Source of the DNA: Paracoccaceae bacterium
Lineage (GTDB): Bacteria > Pseudomonadota > Alphaproteobacteria > Rhodobacterales > Rhodobacteraceae
Assembly: GCA_018222665.1 (NCBI GenBank)
Contig: JAAEZW010000104.1
Span: 1-6,584 of the forward strand
Direction: 5' to 3'
Length of the DNA stretch: 6,584 nt
The translations under genes and the position numbers were made by a program. Position 1 is the first letter of the stretch. Each line of letters begins with the position of its first letter. The notes under the pieces are model-generated. The model ran no database searches. It saw nothing but the letters and a program-made list of their open reading frames with translations, and was not told the origin of the DNA. Positions 1-5,463 of the stretch are shown here, piece after piece.

Positions 1-84
1 AATATCGGAGCGAGTTTGCTAATTGCGTCAATAGTCATGATGATTGGAGCATTCTTCGCATATTCACAAAAGGGTATGAGGTGA
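1..84 (+). CDS. C-terminal end of a membrane protein, probably EamA/DMT-type permease (partial)
   Basis: The first reading frame is open from the window edge to a TGA at 82-84 and gives 27 residues. They begin with Asn-Ile-Gly-Ala-Ser, run through a hydrophobic stretch of about 20 residues (LLIASIVMMIGAFFAY), and end with a short polar, basic tail SQKGMR. This is the form of a final transmembrane helix followed by a positive cytoplasmic tail. The lead-in 'IGASLLIAS' resembles the last helix of EamA/DMT permeases, but 27 residues cannot decide the family. The rest of the gene lies left of the window. If it is a DMT permease, it points tail-to-tail at the DMT gene ending at 388, with about 300 bp between them. 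I am fairly sure that this is a real coding end and less sure of the family. Confidence 0.6.
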   Translation, partial: NIGASLLIASIVMMIGAFFAYSQKGMR

Positions 85-151
85 TGTAACATTCCCTTGG
101 GTTATTTAAACACATCAGTTCCCAGCCTTTAAGATAAGCTGGTACAAAGCC

Positions 152-178
152 TGTCATACCTATCATACTTGTCATATT
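152..178. repeat. Three imperfect 9-bp direct repeats
   Basis: Three consecutive 9-mers, tgtcatacc (152-160), tatcatact (161-169) and tgtcatatt (170-178), share the core 'tcata'. They partly form inverted repeats with the following bases: ctatcata (160-167) pairs with tatgatag (190-197), and tcatatt (172-178) pairs with aatatga (188-194). They could be remnants of an operator region or chance low-complexity sequence. No function can be assigned. Confidence 0.5.
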
Positions 179-197
179 GAGATGCAGAATATGATAG

Positions 198-368
198 CTA
201 CTGAGCCGAAAGCTGAAGCACCTTGAAAAACTTGGGTTGATAGAATTGAAAAGAGGACAACTGGCAATCGCATCTGATGAATTTGGCCGCTCTGTCTTTG
301 CCAGTAAGCTACCCGTGGGCAAGACAATCACCGATCGTCACGTAAATTACGTGCATAATTTGCTATGA
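198..368 (+). pseudogene. Possible remnant of a winged-helix (Crp/Fnr-like) transcriptional regulator C-terminus
   Basis: From just after a TAG at 195-197 to a TGA at 366-368 the frame is open for 56 codons. The first part, LSRKLKHLEKLGLIELKRG, followed by QLAIASDEF, has the shape of the recognition helix and wing of a Crp/Fnr-type winged helix: 'SR-x-L-x-x-LE-x-x-GLI', a basic turn, a beta strand, then 'D-x-x'. There is no plausible start codon or ribosome binding site, and the upstream DNA-binding helix is missing in this frame. In the next forward frame, the residues just upstream (IEMQNMIATE, about 177-206) could be the preceding helix joined by a lost base, which would fit a frameshifted relic. 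No sensor domain is visible. The alternative is a chance resemblance, because the match is short and was judged by eye. Confidence 0.35.
339..353. repeat. 15-bp perfect palindrome
   Basis: The sequence cacgtaa-a-ttacgtg has two 7-bp arms around one central base. It is operator-like in symmetry and AT content. It has no T tract and is too weak to be a convincing intrinsic terminator for the permease gene that ends at 388 on the minus strand. It lies inside the end of the regulator-like remnant. Its function is unknown. Confidence 0.5.
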
Positions 369-387
369 ACCTGGGAAAATTGTCTGA

Positions 388-1245
388 TCATCTTGCCTTT
401 TGCAGCATAAGTGAACCAAAGCCTGAAACTAGGATGAGCGATAATCCGACGAATGATAGCCCATCGGGCCAATCCCCAAAAACAACCAATCCTGCAATAC
501 TTGCAGAAATCAATTGGCTATAAACCAACGGAGCGATTAACGTCGCTTCGGCCCAGCGATTGGCAAGGACAAGCAAGTAATTCCCAGCCGCTGAAAAAAT
601 CGCACTTAGACCAATTAAAAAATATGATTTGGCATTCAGAGTTAATAGCGTTTCAGACATCCCAACAGGCAACAGGACAACGGACCCGATCATCAGTTGC
701 GAGATAAGCAAAAGCGGTGGTGTAAATGCCCCGGCCACCAAACGCGTCGTTGCCAGATAGGAACCATAACAACAGCCCGCCAACAACGCGAACAAAATGC
801 CCGATGACATGCCGAAACCAGGTTGAACCACCATCAAAACACCGATGAACCCAACCAATAATAGTAATGTTTTGGATCGCGACACTGCCTCGCCCATAAA
901 CAAATACGCGATCCCGTATGAGACAATGGGTCCGATGAAAAAGGCACCATATACATTTGCAATGGGCTCTGTTTTCAGCGCCGTGAGGATTGAAAATATA
1001 CCACCGCTGATGAAGCAGCCTCGCAACAACACACGCCAGTCACGCAGCATTAAAAAATCGGATATCCATACCCTGACAAAGGGGAACAGCAGCACAGCTG
1101 CCAGCGCAAAGCGTGACCATGCAACCAGACCCGGCGCCACACCCTGCGCCGTCAGAAGTTTGCCTGCCGTATCACCGAAAACAACCAATGACACTGCAAC
1201 AAATGTGACCAGCGCAAGTTTGAAAAGATTGATCTGAACACTCAC
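388..1245 (-). CDS. EamA/DMT-family permease
   Basis: A 285-residue polytopic inner-membrane protein with about ten hydrophobic segments arranged as two EamA repeats (roughly residues 10-141 and 148-280), the standard length and layout for the drug/metabolite transporter superfamily. Typical marks are GDTAGKLL near residues 24-31, WSRF at 43-46 in the second helix, the Pro-Ile-Ala-Asn stretch at 94-97 and the final glycine-rich helix with the basic tail LQKAR. The start is GTG at 1243-1245, because an in-frame TGA lies two codons upstream and the next Met is about residue 66. Only a weak GGAT precedes it, so translation may depend on coupling to the thioesterase gene 20 nt upstream. It is the last gene of the hisC-tyrA operon. 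DMT proteins transport metabolites or amino acids (E. coli YddG exports aromatic amino acids), so an aromatic substrate is possible here, but that is inference from context. Confidence 0.85.
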   Translation of the reverse strand: MSVQINLFKLALVTFVAVSLVVFGDTAGKLLTAQGVAPGLVAWSRFALAAVLLFPFVRVWISDFLMLRDWRVLLRGCFISGGIFSILTALKTEPIANVYGAFFIGPIVSYGIAYLFMGEAVSRSKTLLLLVGFIGVLMVVQPGFGMSSGILFALLAGCCYGSYLATTRLVAGAFTPPLLLISQLMIGSVVLLPVGMSETLLTLNAKSYFLIGLSAIFSAAGNYLLVLANRWAEATLIAPLVYSQLISASIAGLVVFGDWPDGLSFVGLSLILVSGFGSLMLQKAR

Positions 1246-1265
1246 AATTCATCCACGCATAAAGT

Positions 1266-1754
1266 TTACATTTTCATCACAATGCATGTTGTGCTGCCTG
1301 TTGCGTATAATTTTCTTGTTTCCGCATCAACGATTTCCGCAGTGGCCACACCCGTCGAACGCCCAACATGGTTTGTCACGCCAATTGCATGAATTTGGCG
1401 ATTTTGCGGAATGGATTTGATAATATTCACTTTGTATTCAAGTGTTGTGTAAATTGACCCTTTGGGAACCTTTGTCATCACTGCACACGCCATAGCGCTG
1501 TCCAAGAGGGTTCCATACCATCCACCGTGAACGGTCCCCATCGGGTTGAAGGCATCAAAGCTTGGCGCACCCGAAAATACCACACGACCCTCGGCAACTT
1601 CGGTCAGGTAATATCCAAGCGTTTTGCCAATCGGTGGTGATGGATAGCGCCCATCCAAAATCCCTTGCATGAACTCCAAACCGCTTATTTCACGCATTTG
1701 ATCCAAGTTTAGTAATTCGGACATGGAGTTTGCGTGGAATTGATTTGGCAACAT
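1266..1754 (-). CDS. PaaI-family hotdog-fold acyl-CoA thioesterase
   Basis: A 162-residue cytosolic protein with the hotdog thioesterase signature: N70-PMGTVHGGW with His76 in the oxyanion/active-site loop, followed by the helix GTLLDSAMACAV with the catalytic-type acidic residue Asp85. Then come the strand TTLEYKVNIIKSI (103-115) and the late GRSTGVATAEI strand (131-141). These are hallmarks of the PaaI/YdiI-like 4HBT family, which hydrolyses acyl- or aryl-CoA thioesters. The specific CoA ester cannot be read from the sequence. The ATG at 1752-1754 lies 5 nt after the tyrA stop and follows an AAAGAG about 8 nt upstream. An internal ATG at 1722-1724 (residue 11, MSELLN) would give a more usual N-terminus but has no clear ribosome binding site. 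It is third in the operon. A role in clearing aromatic CoA esters would fit the neighbours but is speculative. Confidence 0.85.
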   Translation of the reverse strand: MLPNQFHANSMSELLNLDQMREISGLEFMQGILDGRYPSPPIGKTLGYYLTEVAEGRVVFSGAPSFDAFNPMGTVHGGWYGTLLDSAMACAVMTKVPKGSIYTTLEYKVNIIKSIPQNRQIHAIGVTNHVGRSTGVATAEIVDAETRKLYATGSTTCIVMKM

Positions 1755-1759
1755 GTCAC

Positions 1760-2686
1760 TTACTCTTTGTTATCCAATTGCGCGCGCCCAAAATCTGGTG
1801 CGTCCGTGTCTTGTCCCGCTTCAATAATGCCACGTCGGATGGAACGCGTGTGGGTGAAATAATCATGCAACATCTCTCCATCCCCTGTACGGATGGCACG
1901 CTGAAGCGCGAACAGCTCTTCCGTGAACCGCCCAAGAATTTCTAGAGTCGCATCCTTATTCGTTAGAAACACGTCCCGCCACATTGTCGGATCACTGGCG
2001 GCAATGCGGGTGAAATCACGGAACCCAGCCGCCGAATATTTGATCACTTCGCTATCGGTGACCCGCCTTAGATCATCGGCAACGCCGACCATGGTATACG
2101 CAATTAAGTGGGGTGTATGCGATGTCACGGCCAACACCAAATCGTGGTGATCAGGGTCCATTTCATCGACGTTTGATCCGATCCCCACCCAAAAATCACG
2201 TAAACGCTGAACTGCATCCGCATCTGTTTCAGGCATCGGAACCAACAAACACCAGCGATTGTCAAACAAGGTTGCAAAACCACTTTCGGGTCCAGAATGT
2301 TCGGTACCCGCCAATGGGTGTGCAGGAATGAAATGAACATCTACCGGCAAATGCGGGGCAACGGCGTCAATGACGGACCGTTTAACCGATCCCACATCGC
2401 TGATTGTTGCACCAGATTTTAAAACGGGCGCGATATCCTGTGCAACTGATCCCATTGCGCCAACGGGGACACATAGGACGACCAAATCCGCATCACGCAC
2501 CGCATCCTGAACAGTGTCACACACGCGGTCACACAACCCAATACGGCGCGCCGTATCGCGTGTTTCTGCAGAACGGGCAAATCCGGTGACCTCACCGGCG
2601 AGGCCCGCGCGTTTAATTGCCCAGTACATAGAAGAGGCAATCAACCCCAATCCAACGAGGGCTACGCGATCGTATACCTTAGTCAT
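1760..2686 (-). CDS. tyrA: Prephenate/arogenate dehydrogenase (TyrA/TyrC family)
   Basis: Catalyses NAD(P)-dependent oxidative decarboxylation of prephenate and/or arogenate, the tyrosine-specific step after chorismate mutase, in the cytosol. The 308-residue protein has an N-terminal Rossmann fold with the nucleotide-binding turn VGLGLIASS (11-19), the DVGSVK motif (97-102), the family signature [11 protein letters not shown] (123-133) and, in the helical C-terminal domain, DHHDLVLAV and SHTPH (189-193), then [13 protein letters not shown] (221-233). There is no fused chorismate mutase or ACT domain, as in other alphaproteobacterial stand-alone forms. The frame stays open to 2800, but ATG 2684-2686 is the right start. 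It begins [12 protein letters not shown], places the Rossmann turn where the family has it, and has AAAGGG at 2694-2699 with 7-nt spacing. That start overlaps the hisC stop by 8 nt, which suggests translational coupling. Whether prephenate or arogenate is preferred cannot be told by eye. Confidence 0.93.
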   Translation of the reverse strand: MTKVYDRVALVGLGLIASSMYWAIKRAGLAGEVTGFARSAETRDTARRIGLCDRVCDTVQDAVRDADLVVLCVPVGAMGSVAQDIAPVLKSGATISDVGSVKRSVIDAVAPHLPVDVHFIPAHPLAGTEHSGPESGFATLFDNRWCLLVPMPETDADAVQRLRDFWVGIGSNVDEMDPDHHDLVLAVTSHTPHLIAYTMVGVADDLRRVTDSEVIKYSAAGFRDFTRIAASDPTMWRDVFLTNKDATLEILGRFTEELFALQRAIRTGDGEMLHDYFTHTRSIRRGIIEAGQDTDAPDFGRAQLDNKE

Positions 2687-3767
2687 TCTTCCGCCCTTTG
2701 AATTGCCCAACCGCGTGCGCAACACGGCGACAAGATGCTTCATCTCCGACAGTAATGCGCAAGCATTCAGGCAAATTATATCCCCCAACGCGGCGCACAA
2801 TCAGACCTTGTGATTTTAGATAATCATCACAAGCCTCTGCTTCTTCCTGAGAGTTAAACCGCGCAAGAATGAAGTTTGTCATAGATGTATCAGAGGCCAC
2901 CCCATGTTCGGCCAAGGCATTTGCCAACCAAGCACGCAGACGCGTGTTTTCATCCCGACACTTATCTGCATAGGCCTGATCCTTTACAGCGGCCTCTGCG
3001 GCCGCAAGTGCAGGAAGGGATACGTTAAACGGTCCGCGAATGCGGTTTAGCGTGTCAATCATATGCTTGGGCCCATAGCCCCATCCAACGCGTAAACCCC
3101 CAAGTCCGTAGAGTTTGGAAAAGGTGCGCGTCATGACAACATTATCATAGGAATGCACCAAACGCGCACCGCCATCATATCCTTCGACATATTCCGCATA
3201 GGCCCCATCCAAAACCAAAATGGTGTGTGATGGAATGCCCTCAGCCAAACGGCCTACTTCTGCTTCGGCAATCATGGTGCCTGTAGGATTGTTTGGATTG
3301 GCGATAAAGACGATTTTGGTACGTTCATTACAGGCCGCCAAAATGGCATCCACATCGGTCATGCGACGATGCTCTGGGACTTCAACAGGTGTTGCGCCCG
3401 CTGCCAGCGTTGAAATGCGATACATCGCAAATCCATGTTCGGTGTGAATAACCTCATCCCCCGGTCCAGCATAGGAATAGCAAAGGAAACTGATAATTTC
3501 ATCGCTGCCCACGCCGCAAATGATATTATCGCTCCACAAATCAAAAGCTTCTGCAATCGCCTTGCGCAATGGCAAATGGTCCGTTGACGGATAGCGGTGC
3601 AACATATGCGCAGTTTTGCCCAAAGCCTCAATCGCGGCAGGTGACGGGCCAAAGGGATTTTCATTTGAACTTAGCTTAACCGTATTTTCGGCACCTGTGG
3701 CGTGTGAACTTCCGGCCTGATAAAACTCGATGTCCATAATCCCAGGTTGGGGCTGAATCTTTGGCAT
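2679..3767 (-). CDS. hisC: Histidinol-phosphate aminotransferase (possible aromatic aminotransferase activity)
   Basis: A PLP-dependent class I/II aminotransferase that converts imidazole-acetol phosphate and glutamate to histidinol phosphate. The 362-residue protein has [11 protein letters not shown] (33-43), ANPNNPTGT (156-164), the cofactor-contacting Asp187 in [10 protein letters not shown], the Schiff-base lysine Lys218 in [18 protein letters not shown], and a late LRITVG with the substrate-carboxylate Arg337. All key residues are present. The start was set at ATG 3765-3767 ([14 protein letters not shown]) because GGAG lies 6 nt before it. The upstream in-frame ATGs at 3779 and 3794 have no ribosome binding site. 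It is the first gene of the operon, and its stop lies inside the tyrA start region (8-nt overlap). Because it sits with tyrA and not with other his genes, it may also or mainly transaminate prephenate, phenylpyruvate or 4-hydroxyphenylpyruvate, as known for some HisC-like enzymes. That is inference. Confidence 0.95.
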   Translation of the reverse strand: MPKIQPQPGIMDIEFYQAGSSHATGAENTVKLSSNENPFGPSPAAIEALGKTAHMLHRYPSTDHLPLRKAIAEAFDLWSDNIICGVGSDEIISFLCYSYAGPGDEVIHTEHGFAMYRISTLAAGATPVEVPEHRRMTDVDAILAACNERTKIVFIANPNNPTGTMIAEAEVGRLAEGIPSHTILVLDGAYAEYVEGYDGGARLVHSYDNVVMTRTFSKLYGLGGLRVGWGYGPKHMIDTLNRIRGPFNVSLPALAAAEAAVKDQAYADKCRDENTRLRAWLANALAEHGVASDTSMTNFILARFNSQEEAEACDDYLKSQGLIVRRVGGYNLPECLRITVGDEASCRRVAHAVGQFKGRKND

Positions 3768-3773
3768 GCTTAA

Positions 3774-3777
3774 CTCC
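3774..3777 (-). promoter_or_regulatory. Shine-Dalgarno site deciding the hisC start
   Basis: GGAG on the minus strand, 6 nt before the ATG at 3765-3767. Neither of the two upstream in-frame ATG codons has a comparable site, and a candidate promoter start near 3797 would leave almost no leader for the one at 3794. Confidence 0.7.
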
Positions 3778-3803
3778 ATTGTTGTGATCTTCATACGCGG
3801 CGA

Positions 3804-3832
3804 ATTTTATCAATGCCAGAGGCAAAACGAAA
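3804..3832 (-). promoter_or_regulatory. Candidate promoter of the hisC-tyrA operon (extended -10)
   Basis: On the minus strand, TGATAAAAT (3812-3804) matches an extended -10 (TGn plus TAAAAT). At 17-nt spacing the -35 position reads TTTCGT (3832-3827), a poor match that overlaps the T tract of the rpsD terminator. Transcription would start near 3797, giving a ~30-nt leader before hisC. This is the only short space available between the terminator and the gene, so some promoter is expected here, but the exact hexamers are tentative. Confidence 0.35.
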
Positions 3833-3864
3833 AAGGCCGCGACGGTTCCCCGTCGCGGCCTTTT
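3831..3864 (-). terminator. Strong intrinsic terminator of rpsD
   Basis: A perfect 15-bp inverted repeat (3831-3845 with 3850-3864) surrounds a 4-nt loop. Read in the rpsD direction the loop is GGAA, a GNRA tetraloop, the core stem is very GC-rich, and the 3' arm ends in a run of five T. It lies 17 nt after the rpsD stop. Because the arms begin with AAAA and end with TTTT, it is symmetric and would also end transcription coming from the other strand. Confidence 0.93.
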
Positions 3865-3881
3865 GCTGAAAACTGAAACTC

Positions 3882-4502
3882 TTAGTTTTGAGCGTAGTAT
3901 TCGATGACGAGGTTTGGTTCCATCATCACTGGATATGGCACATCGCCAAGACCCGGTGTGCGAACGAATGTTGCAGTCATCTTTGCATGGTCCGCTTCGA
4001 TGTAGTCAGGAACATCACGCTCTGCCAATTGTACCGCTTCTAGCAATACTGTCATTTGCTTTGAACGATCACGTACTTCGATCACGTCACCCTCTTTTAC
4101 ACGGTATGACGGGATGTTCACGCGCTTGCCGTTCACTGTGACGTGGCCGTGGTTCACGAACTGACGGGCCGCGAATACAGTTGGAACGAACTTGGCGCGA
4201 TATACAACAGCGTCCAAGCGGCGCTCTAGTAGACCGATTAGGTTTTCACCTGTATCGCCCTTCATACGGTCCGCATCAGAGAAGACGCGGCGGAATTGTT
4301 TCTCAGTCAAATCACCGTAGTAACCTTTCAACTTCTGCTTGGCGCGAAGCTGTAGACCGAAGTCGGACAATTTGCCCTTACGCGCTTGACCGTGCTGGCC
4401 TGGGCCGTATTCACGACGGTTGACGGGTGATTTTGGACGACCCCAGATGTTTTCGCCCATGCGGCGGTCGATTTTGTACTTGGCAGCGGTTCTTTTTGTC
4501 AT
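3882..4502 (-). CDS. rpsD: 30S ribosomal protein S4
   Basis: A 206-residue primary 16S rRNA-binding protein of the small subunit. It nucleates assembly of the 30S body and helps form the mRNA entry region. The N-terminal part ([22 protein letters not shown], then [12 protein letters not shown]) is of the zinc-free type with the alphaproteobacterial sequence. The S4 RNA-binding domain runs from about [12 protein letters not shown] (94-105) through [33 protein letters not shown] (111-143). The tail [18 protein letters not shown] is also typical. The length is normal and nothing is missing. The start ATG at 4500-4502 follows AAGGAG (4510-4515) at 7-nt spacing. The gene stands alone, with its own promoter and terminator, and is not next to rpsK, rpsM or rpoA. 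In E. coli S4 represses its own operon. Here the long leader could serve the same purpose. Confidence 0.99.
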   Translation of the reverse strand: MTKRTAAKYKIDRRMGENIWGRPKSPVNRREYGPGQHGQARKGKLSDFGLQLRAKQKLKGYYGDLTEKQFRRVFSDADRMKGDTGENLIGLLERRLDAVVYRAKFVPTVFAARQFVNHGHVTVNGKRVNIPSYRVKEGDVIEVRDRSKQMTVLLEAVQLAERDVPDYIEADHAKMTATFVRTPGLGDVPYPVMMEPNLVIEYYAQN

Positions 4503-4614
4503 CGCTGATCTCCTTCGTTATGGTCGAGGCCAAATGGCCACTATGAAGGGCGTTGTCCTTTTACCCGAGGGCACGACAGGCGTCCTCTTGCGAGGGCCAC
4601 CAACACCAATGAAT
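4503..4614 (-). promoter_or_regulatory. rpsD 5' leader with predicted hairpins (candidate autoregulatory leader)
   Basis: If transcription starts near 4614, the leader is about 112 nt. Near its 5' end (4601-4579) the minus strand can form GGUG/CGCC and CCUC/GAGG helices, separated by a 2x1 internal loop and closed by a GCAA tetraloop. Nearer the start codon (4539-4528) GGCC-AUUU-GGCC forms a short hairpin just upstream of the AAGGAG site. S4 is known to bind structured leaders of its own mRNA in several bacterial groups, so autogenous control is plausible. I fitted this structure by hand and did not compare it with any known RNA family. Confidence 0.4.
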
Positions 4615-4620
4615 GCGCGG

Positions 4621-4648
4621 CTTATATACACTCGCTTCCCAGAGTCAA
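4621..4648 (-). promoter_or_regulatory. rpsD promoter
   Basis: On the minus strand, TTGACT (4648-4643) and TATAAG (4626-4621) lie 16 nt apart, a good match to a housekeeping sigma70-type promoter. Transcription would start near 4614, about 112 nt before the rpsD start codon. It lies in the divergent gap between rpsD and the small gene at 4707. Confidence 0.65.
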
Positions 4649-4694
4649 TGCACATATCAATTGAATCTTACGCCTGTCAGTTTAGTTTTGGTCC

Positions 4695-4699
4695 AGAGG
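4695..4699 (+). promoter_or_regulatory. Shine-Dalgarno-like site favouring a TTG start
   Basis: AGAGG ends 7 nt before the TTG at 4707-4709. It is too far (16 nt) from the in-frame ATG at 4716-4718, which has no site of its own. The placement supports initiation at TTG. Confidence 0.45.
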
Positions 4700-4706
4700 C
4701 CACTTT

Positions 4707-5021
4707 TTGATCCACATGAACATTCCTGAACACATAGACGCGCTGTTGGAAACAGAACGCCTGAACCTGCAGAATTCGGGTGAAGTGGACGATGCGACAA
4801 TCACCGATTTCTTCGATTTGCGGATCCAATCGGAAAAGGTGTTCGTGAATTTCAGCGGCGGCATCCAAAAGGAATGTTGGCGCGTGACACAATCGAATGG
4901 ATCCTACAGCGTTGTCTACATGCCCGAGGCGGGATATTTTTCACTTTGTGTCGATAGCGCTTTGGGACCACTTGATATTGGTGTGCACGGGCCTGCAATA
5001 CGTTGTTTTTCATCCGTTTGA
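4707..5021 (+). CDS. Small protein of unknown function
   Basis: I do not recognise a family. The open frame gives 104 residues from TTG 4707 (preferred, because AGAGG is well placed) or 101 from ATG 4716 (MNIPEHIDALLETERLNLQN). Numbered from the ATG, the N-terminus is an amphipathic, acidic helix-like stretch. The rest is probably beta-rich: VFVNFSGG (42-49), ECWRVTQSNGSYSVVYMPEAGYFSLCVDS (53-81), then LGPLDIGVHGPAIRCFSSV at the end. It has three cysteines (54, 78, 97) and no signal peptide or membrane segment, so it is probably cytoplasmic. The codon use and compact domain-like pattern look genuine. It is divergent from rpsD and 46 nt upstream of the secreted-protein gene, possibly co-transcribed with it. 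The phrase YFSLCVDSALGPLDIGVHG looks like a conserved core, but I cannot name it. Confidence 0.7.
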   Translation: MIHMNIPEHIDALLETERLNLQNSGEVDDATITDFFDLRIQSEKVFVNFSGGIQKECWRVTQSNGSYSVVYMPEAGYFSLCVDSALGPLDIGVHGPAIRCFSSV

Positions 5022-5047
5022 AATCTGCCCCATCGCCCTACCTATAC
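5018..5047 (+). promoter_or_regulatory. Weak candidate promoter for the secreted small protein
   Basis: TTGAAA (5018-5023) overlaps the stop of the preceding gene, and CTATAC (5042-5047) follows at 18-nt spacing. Both hexamers deviate from the consensus. Co-transcription from upstream is an equally likely explanation. Confidence 0.25.
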
Positions 5048-5067
5048 CTTGAAAACGGGGGGAAATC

Positions 5068-5463
5068 ATGCGTCTATTCTCAGGTCTTTTTATACTGATT
5101 GCCTCATCCACCATGGCAGAGGATGAGATTTTTATCTGTCAGGCAAATGGGTTTGGAACACAGCCACAGATCACAGTTCACCACCATACCACCAACGATT
5201 TACTGCAATTTGATAGCGGGTTCAGTTTTGCGGGTCAAAACAACCCCAAAACACCGATCGCGGAACGCGGGGCAGAAAGCCTGTGGTTTAAAGCAAAAAA
5301 TAAGAGTGACGCGATTAAAACAACCTATAACGTGTACCTGTATGATAATTGGATTTTGATAGAAACAATCGAATTGCCCGTTTTAGAAGAGCCCTGCACC
5401 CCGATGACATGCGAGGAACAGCAAACGATTTATCGACTTAAACCCTGTACGCTGGCTGATTGA
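5068..5463 (+). CDS. Secreted (periplasmic) small protein of unknown function, four cysteines
   Basis: A 131-residue protein with a clear Sec signal peptide: basic Met-Arg, hydrophobic core LFSGLFILIASS, and a likely signal peptidase I cut after Thr-Met-Ala (residue 17). There is no lipobox. The mature part begins EDEIFICQANGFG and has a beta-strand-like pattern (ITVHHH, YNVYLYDNWILIETIEL). It ends with a cysteine-rich tail, EEPCTPMTCEEQ and RLKPC. The four cysteines (24, 110, 115, 127) are all in the mature protein and could form two disulfides in the periplasm. A strong ribosome binding site, six G followed by GA at 5057-5064, precedes the ATG. The gene follows the small orphan gene by 46 nt and overlaps the 3' end of the opposite-strand transporter by 34 bp. 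I do not recognise the family and give no function. Confidence 0.8.
   Translation: MRLFSGLFILIASSTMAEDEIFICQANGFGTQPQITVHHHTTNDLLQFDSGFSFAGQNNPKTPIAERGAESLWFKAKNKSDAIKTTYNVYLYDNWILIETIELPVLEEPCTPMTCEEQQTIYRLKPCTLAD

Larger units (their letters stand above)
85..387. other. 303-bp gap with repeats and a gene remnant, no intact gene
   Basis: This stretch lies between two convergent genes. Stops occur in all forward frames between 85 and 197. The notable content is a triple 9-bp imperfect tandem repeat (152-178), overlapping inverted repeats (160-197), an open stretch resembling the end of a winged-helix regulator (198-368) and a 15-bp palindrome (339-353). I see no GC-rich hairpin with a T tract for either convergent gene. 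A GTG-initiated minus-strand reading across most of the gap (331 down to 35) has no ribosome binding site and no recognisable domain, and it runs antisense through the permease end, so I do not regard it as a gene. Confidence 0.6.

Noticed and set aside
35..331. 98-codon minus-strand open frame in the left gap
   Set aside because: It starts at GTG with no ribosome binding site, has no recognisable domain, and runs antisense through the permease end and the regulator-like stretch.
339..353. Palindrome as terminator of the permease gene
   Set aside because: Only 7 AT-rich base pairs and no T tract after it in the direction of the gene.
2687..2800. Upstream extension of the tyrA frame by 38 codons
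   Set aside because: It lies wholly inside hisC and places an unrelated sequence before the Rossmann fold. The ATG at 2686 has a good AAAGGG site and a family-like N-terminus.
3768..3794. Longer hisC N-terminus from ATG 3794 or 3779
   Set aside because: There is no ribosome binding site for either codon, whereas GGAG is ideally placed for ATG 3767, where family members also usually start (MxKIxPQPGIM).
4661..4687. TTGAAT plus TTAGTT as promoter of the small orphan gene
   Set aside because: Spacing of 15 nt with a poor -10 match. It is not good enough to list as a feature.
4420..4710. 96-codon plus-strand frame across the rpsD start and leader
   Set aside because: Antisense to rpsD and its promoter, no protein-like pattern, no ribosome binding site. 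It is a shadow of the rpsD region.
4677..4892. Two minus-strand frames opposite the small orphan gene
   Set aside because: They have no recognisable domain or convincing start. The plus-strand frame has the more protein-like pattern and better start context.
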